From the NCBI RefSeq assembly GCF_900106675.1, contig NZ_FNOB01000005.1, positions 124,001-188,000 on the forward strand: 64,000 nucleotides of DNA, written 5' to 3'. This document shows positions 9,829 to 20,088 of the stretch, piece after piece. The translations under genes were made by a program, and so were the position numbers. The notes beneath the pieces were generated by a model. That model saw nothing but the letters and a program-made list of their open reading frames with translations. It made no database searches and was not told the DNA's origin. How positions within the stretch are numbered: the stretch's first letter is position 1; each line of letters starts with the position of its first letter. The DNA comes from Allgaiera indica (GTDB lineage: Bacteria; Pseudomonadota; Alphaproteobacteria; Rhodobacterales; Rhodobacteraceae).

Positions 9829-11631
9829 TCAGCGCCCCACCGCATAAGCCTGCATCAGCCGCGGCGTGGCGGCGGCGCGCATCAGGCCGGAGGCATCGCG
9901 CTGCGCCGCGGTCAGGCGGCCCACGGTCCAGGGTTCGGCCACCTCGACGCGGTGGCCGCGGGCGCGCAGATCGGCGATCGCGGCCTCGCCCAGCGCCGGT
10001 TCGACCATCAGATGCCCGGGGTTCACCCCGCGCGGGTAGAACGAGGCCTGGAAGCTGGTGGTGTGGAACAGCGGCGCGTCGATCGCCTGCTGCAGATTGG
10101 CGCCCGAATGCACCAGCCGCAGCAGGAAGATCAGCTGCCACTGGTCCTGCTGATCGCCGCCGGGGGTGCCGAACGCCAGCCGCGCCCCGCCCGGCCGCGC
10201 CGCCATCGAGGGCGACAGCGTCGTGCGCGGCCGCGCGCCGGGCTTGAGCGAGGTCGCCAGCCCCTCGTCCAGCCAGAACATCTGCGCGCGCGAATTCAGC
10301 GGCATCCCCAGCCCCGGCACCACCGGAGAGCTTTGCAGCCACCCGCCCGAGGGCGTGGCCGAGACCGCGTTGCCCCAACGGTCGATCACGTCGATATGGA
10401 CGGTGTCGCCCCTCTTCTCGGTCGGGTGCTTTTCGGTCAGATGGGCCATCGTCGGCTCTCCCGCGCCGACGCCGGCCTCCAGCGTCTCGCGCGCCGCGCG
10501 CGCCACCGCCGCCGCGGCCCAGGCCTCATACCCCGCGATCGCGCCGGGGCGCTGTTCCAGCGAAGCGGACGCGCCGATCAGCGCGCTGCGGCTGCGGGCA
10601 TAATCGCGCGACAGCAGCGTCTCGACGGGGATCTCGGCGAAGTCCGGGTCGCCGTAATAGGCCTCTCGGTCGGCGAAGGACAGCTTCATCGCCTCGGCCA
10701 CGGTATGGACGAACTCGGCGCCGTTGGGATCCATCGACGCAATCTCGGTGCCTTCCAGCGTGCGCAGCGATTGCAGAAGGCTTGGGCCCTGCGACCAGGG
10801 GCCGGGCTTGAACACCTCCCAGCCGTGGTAATCGACCGAGACCGGGGCCTCGTAGCTGGCCTGCCAGCCCGCCATGTCCTGGCCCGTCAGCACGCCCTTG
10901 CGGCGCCCGCCGGCGGCATCCATCACGCAGGCGTCGCGCATCCAGCCGTCGATCGCCTCGGCGATGAAGCCCTGGGAAAACGCCGCGCGGGCCGCGTCGA
11001 TCTGGGCGGCGCGGGCGGATTTGGCCTCGGCCTCCGTCAGCAGGCGCTCCCAGGTGTCGGCCAGGTCGGGGTTGCGAAACAGCGCCTCGGGCCGGGGCAC
11101 CTGCCCGCCGGGCAGCCAGGTGGCGTAGGACGTGGGCCATTCCTCGCGGAAGAAATCGGCCAGACCGGCGATGGTGTTGGACACCCGCGGCAGCATCGGA
11201 TGGCCGGCGCGGGCGTAGTGGATCGCCGGTTCCAGCACCTCGCGCAGCGACAAACGGCCATGGTCGCGCAAGATCAGCATCCAGCCGTCGAAGGCACCCG
11301 GCACCACCGTGGCCAGAAGGCCCGAGCCGGGGATCATCTGCAGCCCCTCGGCGCGGTAATGGGCGATGGTGGCGCCGGCGGGCGCCGTGCCCTGGCCGCA
11401 GACCACGGTGGGGCGATCGTCCTCCGCAGGCCAGATCAGCGCGGGCAGATCGCCCAAGGGCCCGTTCAGATGCGGTTCCACCACATGCAGCACGAAGGCC
11501 ATGGCGACGGCCGCGTCGAAGGCGTTGCCGCCCTGTTCGAGCATCCGCATCCCCACGGCGGAGGCGATCCAGTGGGTCGAGGTGGCGACGCCGAAGCTGC
11601 CCAGGATCTCGGGTCTTGTGGTGAAGCTCAT
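9829..11631 (-). CDS. Gamma-glutamyltransferase family protein (no signal peptide)
   Basis: A 600-residue Ntn-hydrolase of the gamma-glutamyltransferase family. The large-subunit start EQGGNAFDAAVAMAF and the autoprocessing region GDTVHIDVID are visible; the Thr there would be the new N-terminal nucleophile. Classical enzymes have TTH at this place and this one has TVH. The small subunit contains RPRTTLSPSMA and FGTPGGDQQDQW. The ATG at 11631 (MSFTTRPEILG) is chosen over longer frames because homology begins there. No signal peptide is seen, unlike the second copy at 18127-19878, so a cytoplasmic site is likely. It lies between the permease and amidase genes of the peptide ABC operon, which suggests processing of imported gamma-glutamyl compounds. 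Confidence 0.88.
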   Translation of the reverse strand: MSFTTRPEILGSFGVATSTHWIASAVGMRMLEQGGNAFDAAVAMAFVLHVVEPHLNGPLGDLPALIWPAEDDRPTVVCGQGTAPAGATIAHYRAEGLQMIPGSGLLATVVPGAFDGWMLILRDHGRLSLREVLEPAIHYARAGHPMLPRVSNTIAGLADFFREEWPTSYATWLPGGQVPRPEALFRNPDLADTWERLLTEAEAKSARAAQIDAARAAFSQGFIAEAIDGWMRDACVMDAAGGRRKGVLTGQDMAGWQASYEAPVSVDYHGWEVFKPGPWSQGPSLLQSLRTLEGTEIASMDPNGAEFVHTVAEAMKLSFADREAYYGDPDFAEIPVETLLSRDYARSRSALIGASASLEQRPGAIAGYEAWAAAAVARAARETLEAGVGAGEPTMAHLTEKHPTEKRGDTVHIDVIDRWGNAVSATPSGGWLQSSPVVPGLGMPLNSRAQMFWLDEGLATSLKPGARPRTTLSPSMAARPGGARLAFGTPGGDQQDQWQLIFLLRLVHSGANLQQAIDAPLFHTTSFQASFYPRGVNPGHLMVEPALGEAAIADLRARGHRVEVAEPWTVGRLTAAQRDASGLMRAAATPRLMQAYAVGR

Positions 11632-11719
11632 GTTCTGTGTCCCTGCGTCTGCCGGCCGGTGGATCGGGTTTCGTCCCGCCTTGGTTCCCCGGCCGCTTGG
11701 TTCGGTCTTTCGGTTCGGG

Positions 11720-12585
11720 TCAGGTATCGCGCGGGTCGAGCGCGTCGCGCAACCCGTCACCGACCAGATTGAAGCCCAGCACGACCAGGAAGATCGCGAT
11801 GCCGGGCCACAGCGCCATCCACGGCGCCTGATCGAGAAAGTTCTTCGCCACGTTCAGCATCGACCCCCAGGACGGCGCCGGTGGCTGCTGGCCAAGGCCC
11901 AGGAACGACAGCGACGCCTCGGCGATGATCGCGGTGGCGATGGAAAGCGTCGCCTGCACCAGGATCGGCGGAAAGATGTTGGGCAGGATGTAGCGCCAGA
12001 TCAGCGCGGCGTGACCGATGCCGATCGCATGGGCGCTTTCGACGTAATCCTCGGTCAGCACATCCATCGTCTGGGCCCGCGACAGCCGGATGAACACCGG
12101 CATCGCAGAAAGGCCGATGGCGATCATCGCATTGGTCAGCGACGGCCCCAGGAAGGCCGCCAGCGCGATCGCCAGGATCAGGAAGGGCGCGGCCAGCAGC
12201 GCCTCTGTCATGCGGCTGATGGTGGCGTCGGTCCAGCCGCGCAGATAGCCCGAGACCACCCCCAGGGGCACCCCCAGCACCACCGCGATCGCGACCGAGA
12301 TCACCCCCGCCAGCAGCGAGGCGCGCGCGCCCCAGATCATCCGCGACAGGATATCGCGGCCGATGTCGTCGGTACCCAGCCAGTGCAGGGCCGAGGGCGG
12401 CTTGCGGATCTGCGACCAGTTGGTGGCGATCGGGCTGTCGATCGGCAGGATCGGCGCGGCGATCGCGATCAGGATGAAGAAGGCCACCAGCACGAAACCC
12501 ACCATGGCCGCCGGATTGGCGCGCAGCTTCTTCCAGGCGCGGTTTTCACGCCGGGGCAGCGGCGCAAGCTCGGTCGAAACGGTGC

Positions 12586-12589
<4 letters not shown>
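11720..12589 (-). CDS. Peptide-type ABC transporter permease (DppC/GsiD-like)
   Basis: A 289-residue inner-membrane subunit of a peptide/opine/nickel-class importer. An N-terminal cytoplasmic segment with RENRAWKKLRANP is followed by the first membrane helix, the periplasmic GTDDIGRDILSR motif typical of DppC/OppC, and further helices. The EAA-type loop that contacts the ATPases is seen as ESAHAIGIGHAALIWRYILPN. Its ATG overlaps the stop of the DppB-type gene by ATGA (12586-12589), so the two permeases are translationally coupled. An 88-bp spacer separates it from the gamma-glutamyltransferase-family gene downstream. Confidence 0.92.
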
Positions 12590-13530
<941 letters not shown>

Positions 13531-13560
13531 GGGGCGTTTCTCGAAACTCTTAGGAAAGGG

Positions 13561-13587
13561 CCCGGCGGCGGGGCTGCCGCCGCCGGG
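13561..13587 (-). terminator. GC-rich stem-loop between binding-protein and permease genes
   Basis: Perfect 11-bp inverted repeat (CCCGGCGGCGG / CCGCCGCCGGG) with a 5-nt loop, 13 bp after the binding-protein stop and 30 bp before the DppB start. There is no clear T-run, so it is more likely an mRNA-stabilising or attenuating hairpin than a full terminator. Such hairpins after binding-protein genes are known to cause uneven expression within ABC operons. Confidence 0.75.
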
Positions 13588-13600
13588 TCCGGTCGCGTGA

Positions 13601-15112
13601 TCAGCCGGTGAACTTGACGCCCTTGAGGCGGATCATGCCGTCGGGATAGGGGGTGAAGCCCTCGATCTTCTTGTCCAGCGCCCAGATCCACACCGGATGG
13701 TAGAGGTAGATGATCGGCAGTTGCTTCAGCAAGATCGCCTGCGCCGCGTCATAGGATTGCTTGCGCACCGCGTCGTCGGTGGTCAGCCGCGCCTTGTTCA
13801 GCAGCGCATCCACCTGCGGGTCGGAATAATGCCCATCGTTCAGGCCCGCCCCGGTGACGACGAAGCCGTAGATGTTGCCGTCCGGGTCGATCCGGCCCGA
13901 CCAGCCGATCTGGCTGGCCTCGAAATCGCCGGTGGTCTGGTCCTTCAAGAGGGTCGCGAATTCCTTGGCGACGATCTTGATCTTGATCCCGGCCTGCGCG
14001 GCCATCGCCTGGATCACCTGCATCAGCTGCATCTGCACCGGGTTGTTGGTGACCTGCACCGTCAGCTCGGGATGGGGATCGCCGGCTTCCTGCAGCAGTT
14101 TCTTGGCCTCGGCGATGTTCTGCGGCTGGACCGGGAAGGCCTTGTCATACCATTTGGAACCCGGCGGGAACGGCTGGTTGCCCGGCTCGAACGCGCCGTT
14201 GAACACCACCTGGTTGATGGCATTGCGGTCGATCGACAACGACAGCGCCTGACGCAGCTTTTCCTTTTCGCCGAAGGGGGTCTTCGCTTTCGGGCCGTTG
14301 CCGATGTTGAAGGTGATGCCCTGGTAGCCCAGCGATGTCGCCTTCTTCACCTGCAGCTTGGGGTCCTTCTCGGCGGTCTTCACGTCGGTCGCGGCGAGGC
14401 GCTCGATCATGTCCAGATCGCCGGCGCGCAGGTTGGCCAGACGCACGGTGGTGTCGGGGATCGGCAGGAAGGAGACCTTGTCGAAATGGTAATCCTTCGC
14501 GTCGTAATAGCTCGGGTCCTTGACCAGCACGATCTTGTCCTGGGCGACCCGGCTTTGAAACTTGTAGGGGCCCACACAGACCGGATGCAGGCCGAACTTG
14601 TCGCCCTCCTTCTCGGCCACCTTCGGCGCCACCATCATGCCGGCGCGGTCGGCCAGCTGCGCCAGCAGCGTCGCGTCCGGGGCCTTGAGGTGGAAAACCA
14701 CCTGATAGGGGCCCTTGACCTCGACCGAGGCGATCGACTTCACCTCGTTCTTGCGGCGGCTTTCGGGCAGGGTCTGGCTGCGGTGGATGTTGTATTTCAC
14801 CGCCTCGGCGTCGAATTTCTCGCCGTCCTGAAAGGTCACGCCCTTGCGCAGGTCCATGGTCAGCGCCTTGCCGCCATCGGACCATTTCCAGCTGGTCGCC
14901 AGCGCCGGGATGATCTTCAACTCTGGCGTGATATCGACCAGCTTGTCGCACATCGAGGCAAAGACGATGCGGCCGACGAAGGTGCGCCCCTGATCGGGAT
15001 CTAGCGTGTCAGGGTCGTCCTGCAGCCCGATGCGCAGATCGGCGGCATGGGCGAGATGGCCCATCACCACCAGGGCCGAGGCAAGCCCGAGGGTTAGCGA
15101 ATATCGTCTCAT
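13601..15112 (-). CDS. Periplasmic peptide-binding protein (SBP family 5)
   Basis: A 503-residue extracellular solute-binding protein of the DppA/OppA/GsiB class. The signal peptide covers about residues 1-25 (MRRYSLTLGLASALVVMGHLAHA). The mature part starts ADLRIGLQDDPDTLDPDQG, typical of family 5, and contains LRKGVTFQDGEKFDAEAVKYN and GPYKF. The ATG at 15112 lies 1 bp after the stop of the second ATPase gene; longer open frame upstream is shadow. It delivers the ligand to the two permeases downstream. Because the operon also encodes a gamma-glutamyltransferase-family enzyme and an amidase, a gamma-glutamyl peptide or glutathione-like ligand is a reasonable guess, unproven. Confidence 0.92.
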   Translation of the reverse strand: MRRYSLTLGLASALVVMGHLAHAADLRIGLQDDPDTLDPDQGRTFVGRIVFASMCDKLVDITPELKIIPALATSWKWSDGGKALTMDLRKGVTFQDGEKFDAEAVKYNIHRSQTLPESRRKNEVKSIASVEVKGPYQVVFHLKAPDATLLAQLADRAGMMVAPKVAEKEGDKFGLHPVCVGPYKFQSRVAQDKIVLVKDPSYYDAKDYHFDKVSFLPIPDTTVRLANLRAGDLDMIERLAATDVKTAEKDPKLQVKKATSLGYQGITFNIGNGPKAKTPFGEKEKLRQALSLSIDRNAINQVVFNGAFEPGNQPFPPGSKWYDKAFPVQPQNIAEAKKLLQEAGDPHPELTVQVTNNPVQMQLMQVIQAMAAQAGIKIKIVAKEFATLLKDQTTGDFEASQIGWSGRIDPDGNIYGFVVTGAGLNDGHYSDPQVDALLNKARLTTDDAVRKQSYDAAQAILLKQLPIIYLYHPVWIWALDKKIEGFTPYPDGMIRLKGVKFTG

Positions 15113-15113
15113 G

Positions 15114-16235
15114 TCAATCTCCTTGCTGGATGGGGCCGCCTTCTGCGGGCGGTTGATCGGTTTGCGCCTGGGCCGCGCGGGCCTGGCGATAAAGGTCGAA
15201 CCGCTTGCGGGCGGCGGGGCTGCGGGCGGCGGCGACACTGCCCAGCCCGGCCAGCGCCAATTCTTCCGCGCGGTGGCAGGCCACCTGGCGGCCGCCAGCG
15301 TCGCGGGGTGACAGTTGCGGCGCGTCGGTCCGGCAGCGACCGATCGCGTAGGGACAGCGCGGGTGGAAACGGCAGCCGGCGGGCGGCGCAGTGGGATCGG
15401 GCAATTCGCCCGCCACCCGCGCGCGGGCCCGCCGCGCGCCCGGATCGGGCAGCGGAATGGCCGAAACCAGCGCCTCGGTATAGGGATGGCGCGGCACCTC
15501 GAACAGATCGGCGGCAGGGGCCAGTTCGACGATCTGGCCCAGATACATCACCGCCACGCGGTCGGCCATGTGCCGGATTACCGCCAGGTCATGGGCGATG
15601 ATCACCAGCGTCAGGCCGAATTCGCGCTTCAGATCCGCCAGCAGGTTCACCACCTGCGCCTGGATCGACACGTCCAGCGCCGAAACCGGTTCGTCCCCCA
15701 CCACCACCTTCGGCCCCGAGGCCAGCGCCCGGGCGATGCCAATGCGCTGACGCTGCCCACCCGAAAATTCATGCGGATAGCGGCCGGCGGCCTGCGCCGG
15801 CAGACCCACCCGTTCCAGAAGCTGCGCGACGCGGGCGCGGCGCTCGGGCCCGGTGCCGATGCGGTGGATGCGCAGCGGTTCCTCGATCAGCGCGCCCACC
15901 GTCATGCGGGGATTGAGCGACGAGAACGGGTCCTGAAAGATGAATTGCACTTCGCGGCGCAACGCCCGGATCTGGGCCGGTTTCAGCCCGCCCAGATCGC
16001 GGCCGGCATAGCGCACCGACCCGCCCGAGGCCGGGATCAGCCGGGTCAGCACCCGCGCCAGCGTGGACTTGCCGCAACCCGATTCGCCGACGATGGCAAA
16101 GGTCTCGCCCTCTTCCACCGCCAGATCGACGCCGCTGACGGCATGCACGACGGTGGCCTCCCTGAACAGCGGCCTGGCGGTGACGAAGCGCCGTTCCAGC
16201 GCGCGGGCCTCGAGGATCACCTGACGCGGGCTCAT
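15114..16235 (-). CDS. Peptide-type ABC transporter ATPase (DppF-like)
   Basis: A 373-residue ATP-binding subunit. Walker [10 protein letters not shown], the signature [16 protein letters not shown], Walker B and the H-loop region are all present. The C-terminal oligopeptide-transporter extension holds the Cys-rich motif [15 protein letters not shown], which in related ATPases can bind an Fe-S cluster. The tail after about residue 330 is longer than usual. The ATG at 16235 overlaps the previous ATPase stop by ATGA and is chosen over an upstream frame. It pairs with the DppD-like ATPase to power the importer. Confidence 0.92.
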   Translation of the reverse strand: MSPRQVILEARALERRFVTARPLFREATVVHAVSGVDLAVEEGETFAIVGESGCGKSTLARVLTRLIPASGGSVRYAGRDLGGLKPAQIRALRREVQFIFQDPFSSLNPRMTVGALIEEPLRIHRIGTGPERRARVAQLLERVGLPAQAAGRYPHEFSGGQRQRIGIARALASGPKVVVGDEPVSALDVSIQAQVVNLLADLKREFGLTLVIIAHDLAVIRHMADRVAVMYLGQIVELAPAADLFEVPRHPYTEALVSAIPLPDPGARRARARVAGELPDPTAPPAGCRFHPRCPYAIGRCRTDAPQLSPRDAGGRQVACHRAEELALAGLGSVAAARSPAARKRFDLYRQARAAQAQTDQPPAEGGPIQQGD

Positions 16236-17212
16236 GCGGTGACCTCCAGCGCATCGAGGGGCGCGCGCCAGCAGGCGGCCTGGTGATCGCCCGCCTGCAC
16301 CAGCGGCGGCGGCGCCTCGCACCGCGGCAGGCGGAACGGACAGCGGCTGGCGAAACGGCAGCCCGGCGGCATGGCCGAAATCGGCGGCACCATGCCGGGG
16401 ATGGTCACCAGCCGGCCCGCGCCGGCGCCGAAGGCGGGCATCGAACTCATCAACCCGATCGTGTAGGGATGCTGGGGATCGCCGAAAACCTGCGCCATGG
16501 TGCCAGTCTCGACCACGCGGCCAGCATACATCACCGCCACCTTGTCGGCCATCTCGGCCACCACGCCCAGATCATGGGTGATCATGATCAGCGCCGTACC
16601 GGCCTCGTCGCGCAGGCGCCGCATCAGATCGAGGATCTGCGCCTGGATCGTCACATCCAGCGCGGTGGTAGGTTCGTCCGCCACGATCAGCGCCGGATCG
16701 TTGGCCAGCGCCATGGCGATCATCGCGCGCTGCCGCATACCCCCCGACAGCTGATGCGGAAACTCGTCAAGCCGGGTTTCCGGCGCCGGTATACGGACCT
16801 TTTCCAGCATCTCCAGCGCCCGGGCGCGCGCCGCGCGATGCGAAGCGCCGCGATGCCTGCGCACCGATTCCGCGATCTGCTCGCCGATGCGCAGCGCCGG
16901 GTTCAGCGCGCTCATCGGTTCCTGGAAGATCATCGCCAGGCGATCACCGCGCAGTCGCGAGAACTGCGCCCGTGTCAGCCCCAGCAGATCCTGGCCCTGA
17001 AACAGCGCCTTCCCGCCCGCGATCTCCAGCGGAGGGCTGGCCAGCAGGCCCATCAGCGCCAGCGCCGTCAGGCTTTTGCCGCAGCCGGATTCTCCGACGA
17101 TGCACAGCGTTTCTCCCGGCATAACGCCGAAGGACACGCCGTCGACCAGATTGCGCCCCGTCCCGCGGATCCGAATTGCCAGATCCTGCACCTCCAGCAA
17201 GGGTTGGCTCAT
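16232..17212 (-). CDS. Peptide-type ABC transporter ATPase (DppD-like)
   Basis: A 326-residue ATP-binding subunit with Walker [10 protein letters not shown], signature [16 protein letters not shown], Walker [14 protein letters not shown] and switch His in MITHDLG. The C-terminal domain includes [15 protein letters not shown], the Cys-rich motif of oligopeptide ATPases. The ATG overlaps the GntR regulator stop by ATGA (17209-17212), so regulator and transporter are made from the same transcript. It forms a heterodimer with the next gene product. Confidence 0.93.
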   Translation of the reverse strand: MSQPLLEVQDLAIRIRGTGRNLVDGVSFGVMPGETLCIVGESGCGKSLTALALMGLLASPPLEIAGGKALFQGQDLLGLTRAQFSRLRGDRLAMIFQEPMSALNPALRIGEQIAESVRRHRGASHRAARARALEMLEKVRIPAPETRLDEFPHQLSGGMRQRAMIAMALANDPALIVADEPTTALDVTIQAQILDLMRRLRDEAGTALIMITHDLGVVAEMADKVAVMYAGRVVETGTMAQVFGDPQHPYTIGLMSSMPAFGAGAGRLVTIPGMVPPISAMPPGCRFASRCPFRLPRCEAPPPLVQAGDHQAACWRAPLDALEVTA

Positions 17213-17895
17213 TGCGCGGCCTCCTGTGCGCGATCGTCAAGCGTACCCGCCAGGCGGCGCAGGTGGGCCTCCATCCTGCGGCGCGCGCGCGCGCCGTCGC
17301 CGGCCTCGATCGCATCGATCACCGCGCGGTGCTCGGTATCCGACAGGTGCATGGATTCAGGCGATCGCGCGCGATCGCGCAGCGCCTGCCAATCCTCGCG
17401 GATGCGCACCTCGTCGATCAGCTGAAAGGCGGTCAGGAGGATCGGATTGCCCGCCACGCGCGCGATCATCCGGTGCAGCGCGCCATCCCACAATTCGGCG
17501 GCCTCGGTGTCAGGGGTCATCGCGATGTGATCCACCAGCCGCCGCATCTGCGCGATATCCTCGGTGCTGGCGCGGGCGGCGGCCAGCGCGGCCAGCGCCG
17601 GTTCCACGCAAATCCGCGCCTCCATGATCGCGGCGGCATCCGCCACGCGCACGATATCGGCAGCGATCTGGCCATGGGGGTCCGGCGGCTGGCCGATGAA
17701 GGTGCCCTTGCCCTGCCGGCGCCACAAAAGCCCCTCTTCCTCCAGCACCTCAAGCGCGGCGCGCAGGGCCCGCCGCCCGATCCCCAGTTGTCCGGCCAGG
17801 GCACGCTCGGTCGGCAATTGGCCGCCCTCTCCCAAGGTGCTGGAGGTGATCAGACGACGCAATTTCGTCAGTGCTTTCTGGGCATCTGCTGACAT
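17209..17895 (-). CDS. GntR-family transcriptional regulator (FCD domain)
   Basis: A 228-residue regulator. Residues 1-70 are a winged helix-turn-helix of the GntR type (GGQLPTERALAGQLGIGRRALRAALEVLEEEGLL). Residues 80-210 are the all-helical FCD ligand-binding domain with a metal-site His pattern, e.g. ALHRMIARVAGN. It is the first gene of the peptide transporter operon and overlaps the ATPase gene by ATGA, which implies autoregulation. A 14-bp TGGTTTGCAAACCA palindrome 74 bp before its ATG is the natural candidate operator. The ligand is presumably the imported compound or a product of it. Confidence 0.92.
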   Translation of the reverse strand: MSADAQKALTKLRRLITSSTLGEGGQLPTERALAGQLGIGRRALRAALEVLEEEGLLWRRQGKGTFIGQPPDPHGQIAADIVRVADAAAIMEARICVEPALAALAAARASTEDIAQMRRLVDHIAMTPDTEAAELWDGALHRMIARVAGNPILLTAFQLIDEVRIREDWQALRDRARSPESMHLSDTEHRAVIDAIEAGDGARARRRMEAHLRRLAGTLDDRAQEAAQ

Positions 17896-17968
17896 GGGGG
17901 TCCCGGCGCTATGGGAAGAACGGTGATTGGGTTCGGGCGACTCGCTACGTTCTGGATCAATATTGAAT

Positions 17969-17982
17969 TGGTTTGCAAACCA
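17969..17982. promoter_or_regulatory. Perfect 14-bp palindrome, candidate GntR operator
   Basis: TGGTTTGCAAACCA lies 74-87 bp upstream of the GntR gene in an A/T-richer stretch of an otherwise GC-rich gap. The TGGT...ACCA ends resemble operators of FadR/FCD-type GntR proteins. A 10-bp palindrome TCAATATTGA lies just next to it at 17957-17966. Function is inferred from position and symmetry. Confidence 0.55.
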
Positions 17983-18126
17983 TTGAGGAAAAGGTTCGCG
18001 GACCTGTCAAGCTTTGATCCGGCTTCTTCGCGCGGAGCGGCATGGATGTTGAAAAATTGTTCAGATGCGGCCGCAATGCCGCGCAATGCCGCGCCCTGTC
18101 CACCCGCGCGCCGCGGCGATTCGGGG

Positions 18127-19878
18127 TCAGTCGCCCTTCGCCAGGCCCGCGGGGCGACGGCTGTCGTTGGCGCCTTCCCACAGGCCGGTCGCGGGGTTGC
18201 GCAGGATGGCCTCGTCGGCGCCCCAGGGCGCGCGCGAGGTGAAATGATGCCCCATCGCCTCCAGCGCGGCACGGGTTCGGGGCATCAGATAGCCCGGCTC
18301 GACAAACACCGTATCGGGCAGCCATTGGTGATGCAGGCGCGGCGCATCCACCGCCTGCTGCATGTTCATCCCGAAATCCACCACGTTGAGGATGCTTTCC
18401 AGCGTGGTCGAGATGATCGTCGATCCCCCGGGACTGCCGGTGACCATGAAGACCCGGCCACCCTTCAGCACGATTGTCGGCGTCATCGACGACAGCGGCC
18501 GCTTGCCCGGCGCGACCGCATTCACGTTGCCCTGGACTAGGCCGAAGGCGTTGGGCACCCCGGGCTTGGCAGTGAAATCGTCCATCTCGTTGTTGAGGAA
18601 AAACCCGGTGTCGCCGGCGATCCGGCCCGTGCCGAAGAAGAAGTTCAGCGTGTAGGTCAGCGCGACCGCGTTGCCCTGGGCGTCGACGATGGAATAATGG
18701 GTGGTGTGCTGCCCCTCATCGGCGCCGAGGCTGCCCTTGACCTGCGACGACGGCGTGGCGCGGTCGGGCCGGATGGTCGCGCGCAGCGCTGCGGCATGGG
18801 CAGGAGAGATCAGTCTTGCCACCGGGTTCTTCACGAAGGCCGGATCACCGAGATAGGTATTGCGGTCGGCGAAGGCGCGGCGCTCGGCCTCGATAAGATA
18901 ATGGCTCGCCTTGACCGAGGCATAGCCCCAGTCGCCCAACGGATAGGGGCGCAGGATCTGAAGGATCTCGCACAGCGTGGTGCCGCCAGAACTGGGCGGC
19001 GGCGCAGACACGATCCGGTAGCCGCGATAATCGCAGGCGACGGGGGCGGTCCAGGGCGCGGTATAATCTGCGAAATCGCGCATCGTCAGCAGGCCGCCGC
19101 CCGCCTGGCTGGCGGCGACGATCGCGCGCGCGATCGGACCGCGATAGAAGGCGCGGCTGCCCCCCTTTTCGATTCGCTCCAGCGTCTTCGCCAGATCGGG
19201 CTGCACCAGCCGGTCGCCGGCCTTCAGCGGCGCGCCATCGGGGCCCAGGAAGGTTCGCGCCACGTTCGGACGGCTTGCGAACAACTTGGCGCGCAGGGCC
19301 AGCAGCCGGGCGTCGGCGGCATTCAGCACGAAGCCCTCGCGCGCCAGCCCGATGGCCGGGGCCATCACCTGGGCGCGGCTTAGGCTGCCATAGGCGGCGC
19401 GTGCCTCTTCCAGCCCCATCACCGTGCCCGGCACGCCGGTAGCAAGCCAGGAATCGCGGCTCAGCTTCGGGTCGGCCTGGCCGCTTGCGTCCAGAAACAT
19501 CCCCGGCGTCGCCGCCAGCGGCGCTTTTTCGCGGAAATCGAGAAACAGGTTGCGCCCGTCGGCCAGATGCAGCGTCAGAAAGCCGCCGCCGCCCAGATTG
19601 CCGCAACAGGGGTGGACCACGGCCAGCGCATATCCCACCGCCACTGCCGCATCGACGGCATTGCCACCTTCGCGCAGGATCTGCAGCCCGACATCGGTGG
19701 CCAGATGCTGGGCGGTCACCACCATCGCATGCGGCGCCGTCACCGGCCTTGCGCGGGCCAGTTTTGCCCGCGTCACTGCCGCCATGCCCAGATCGGGCAG
19801 CGCCGCACCGGGCGTCCCCTGCGCCGCCGCCGCATGTCCCAGCAAAAGGGCAATGAGAAGACTTCCGGCGCGGCGCAT
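18127..19878 (-). CDS. ggt: Gamma-glutamyltransferase, secreted
   Basis: A 583-residue periplasmic gamma-glutamyltransferase, an Ntn hydrolase that releases or transfers the gamma-glutamyl group of glutathione and related compounds. A signal peptide is at residues 1-20 (MRRAGSLLIALLLGHAAAAQ). The large subunit shows REGGNAVDAAVAVGYALAVVHPCCGNLGGGGF. The maturation site DEGQHTTHYSIVD carries the catalytic Thr as the first T of TTH. The small subunit has RPLSSMTPTIV and TGSPGGSTII. The ATG at 19878 follows an AGGAGAGG site. It lies just upstream of the GntR-led operon but has its own spacing, so it may be separately expressed. It could create the peptides that the downstream importer takes up. 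Confidence 0.93.
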   Translation of the reverse strand: MRRAGSLLIALLLGHAAAAQGTPGAALPDLGMAAVTRAKLARARPVTAPHAMVVTAQHLATDVGLQILREGGNAVDAAVAVGYALAVVHPCCGNLGGGGFLTLHLADGRNLFLDFREKAPLAATPGMFLDASGQADPKLSRDSWLATGVPGTVMGLEEARAAYGSLSRAQVMAPAIGLAREGFVLNAADARLLALRAKLFASRPNVARTFLGPDGAPLKAGDRLVQPDLAKTLERIEKGGSRAFYRGPIARAIVAASQAGGGLLTMRDFADYTAPWTAPVACDYRGYRIVSAPPPSSGGTTLCEILQILRPYPLGDWGYASVKASHYLIEAERRAFADRNTYLGDPAFVKNPVARLISPAHAAALRATIRPDRATPSSQVKGSLGADEGQHTTHYSIVDAQGNAVALTYTLNFFFGTGRIAGDTGFFLNNEMDDFTAKPGVPNAFGLVQGNVNAVAPGKRPLSSMTPTIVLKGGRVFMVTGSPGGSTIISTTLESILNVVDFGMNMQQAVDAPRLHHQWLPDTVFVEPGYLMPRTRAALEAMGHHFTSRAPWGADEAILRNPATGLWEGANDSRRPAGLAKGD

Positions 19879-19970
19879 CAAGACCTCTCCTATAGTGGCG
19901 TGAGGTCAGTCTAGCGCGACCGCCCGGAAGCGAAACCCCGAAGCAAGGACCATGTTGCCAGCATCCGCGC

Positions 19971-20087
19971 CGGGGGTTTCACACCCCCGGACCCCCGTGG
20001 AGTACTTTTTCCAAGATGAAAGACGAAGACAGCGCTCTTCATCTTGGCATAAATACTCCGGGGGTGCAGGGGGCAGCGCCCTCGCCC
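19971..20087. repeat. Intergenic inverted repeat of REP-like type
   Basis: Two imperfect arms face each other: one reads GGAGTACTTTTTCCAAGATG followed by AAAG, the other CTTCATCTTGGCATAAATAC followed by TCC, and each is flanked by GGGGGT- and GGGGGC-rich blocks. It fills the gap after livM and can fold into a long hairpin, so it may end livM transcription. Related blocks occur at 36551-36640 and 47051-47096. Confidence 0.7.
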
Positions 20088-20088
20088 G

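Noticed and set aside
11632-11719. Separate promoter before the gamma-glutamyltransferase-family gene
   Set aside because: The 88-bp spacer shows no convincing -35/-10 pair or hairpin; treated as within the operon.
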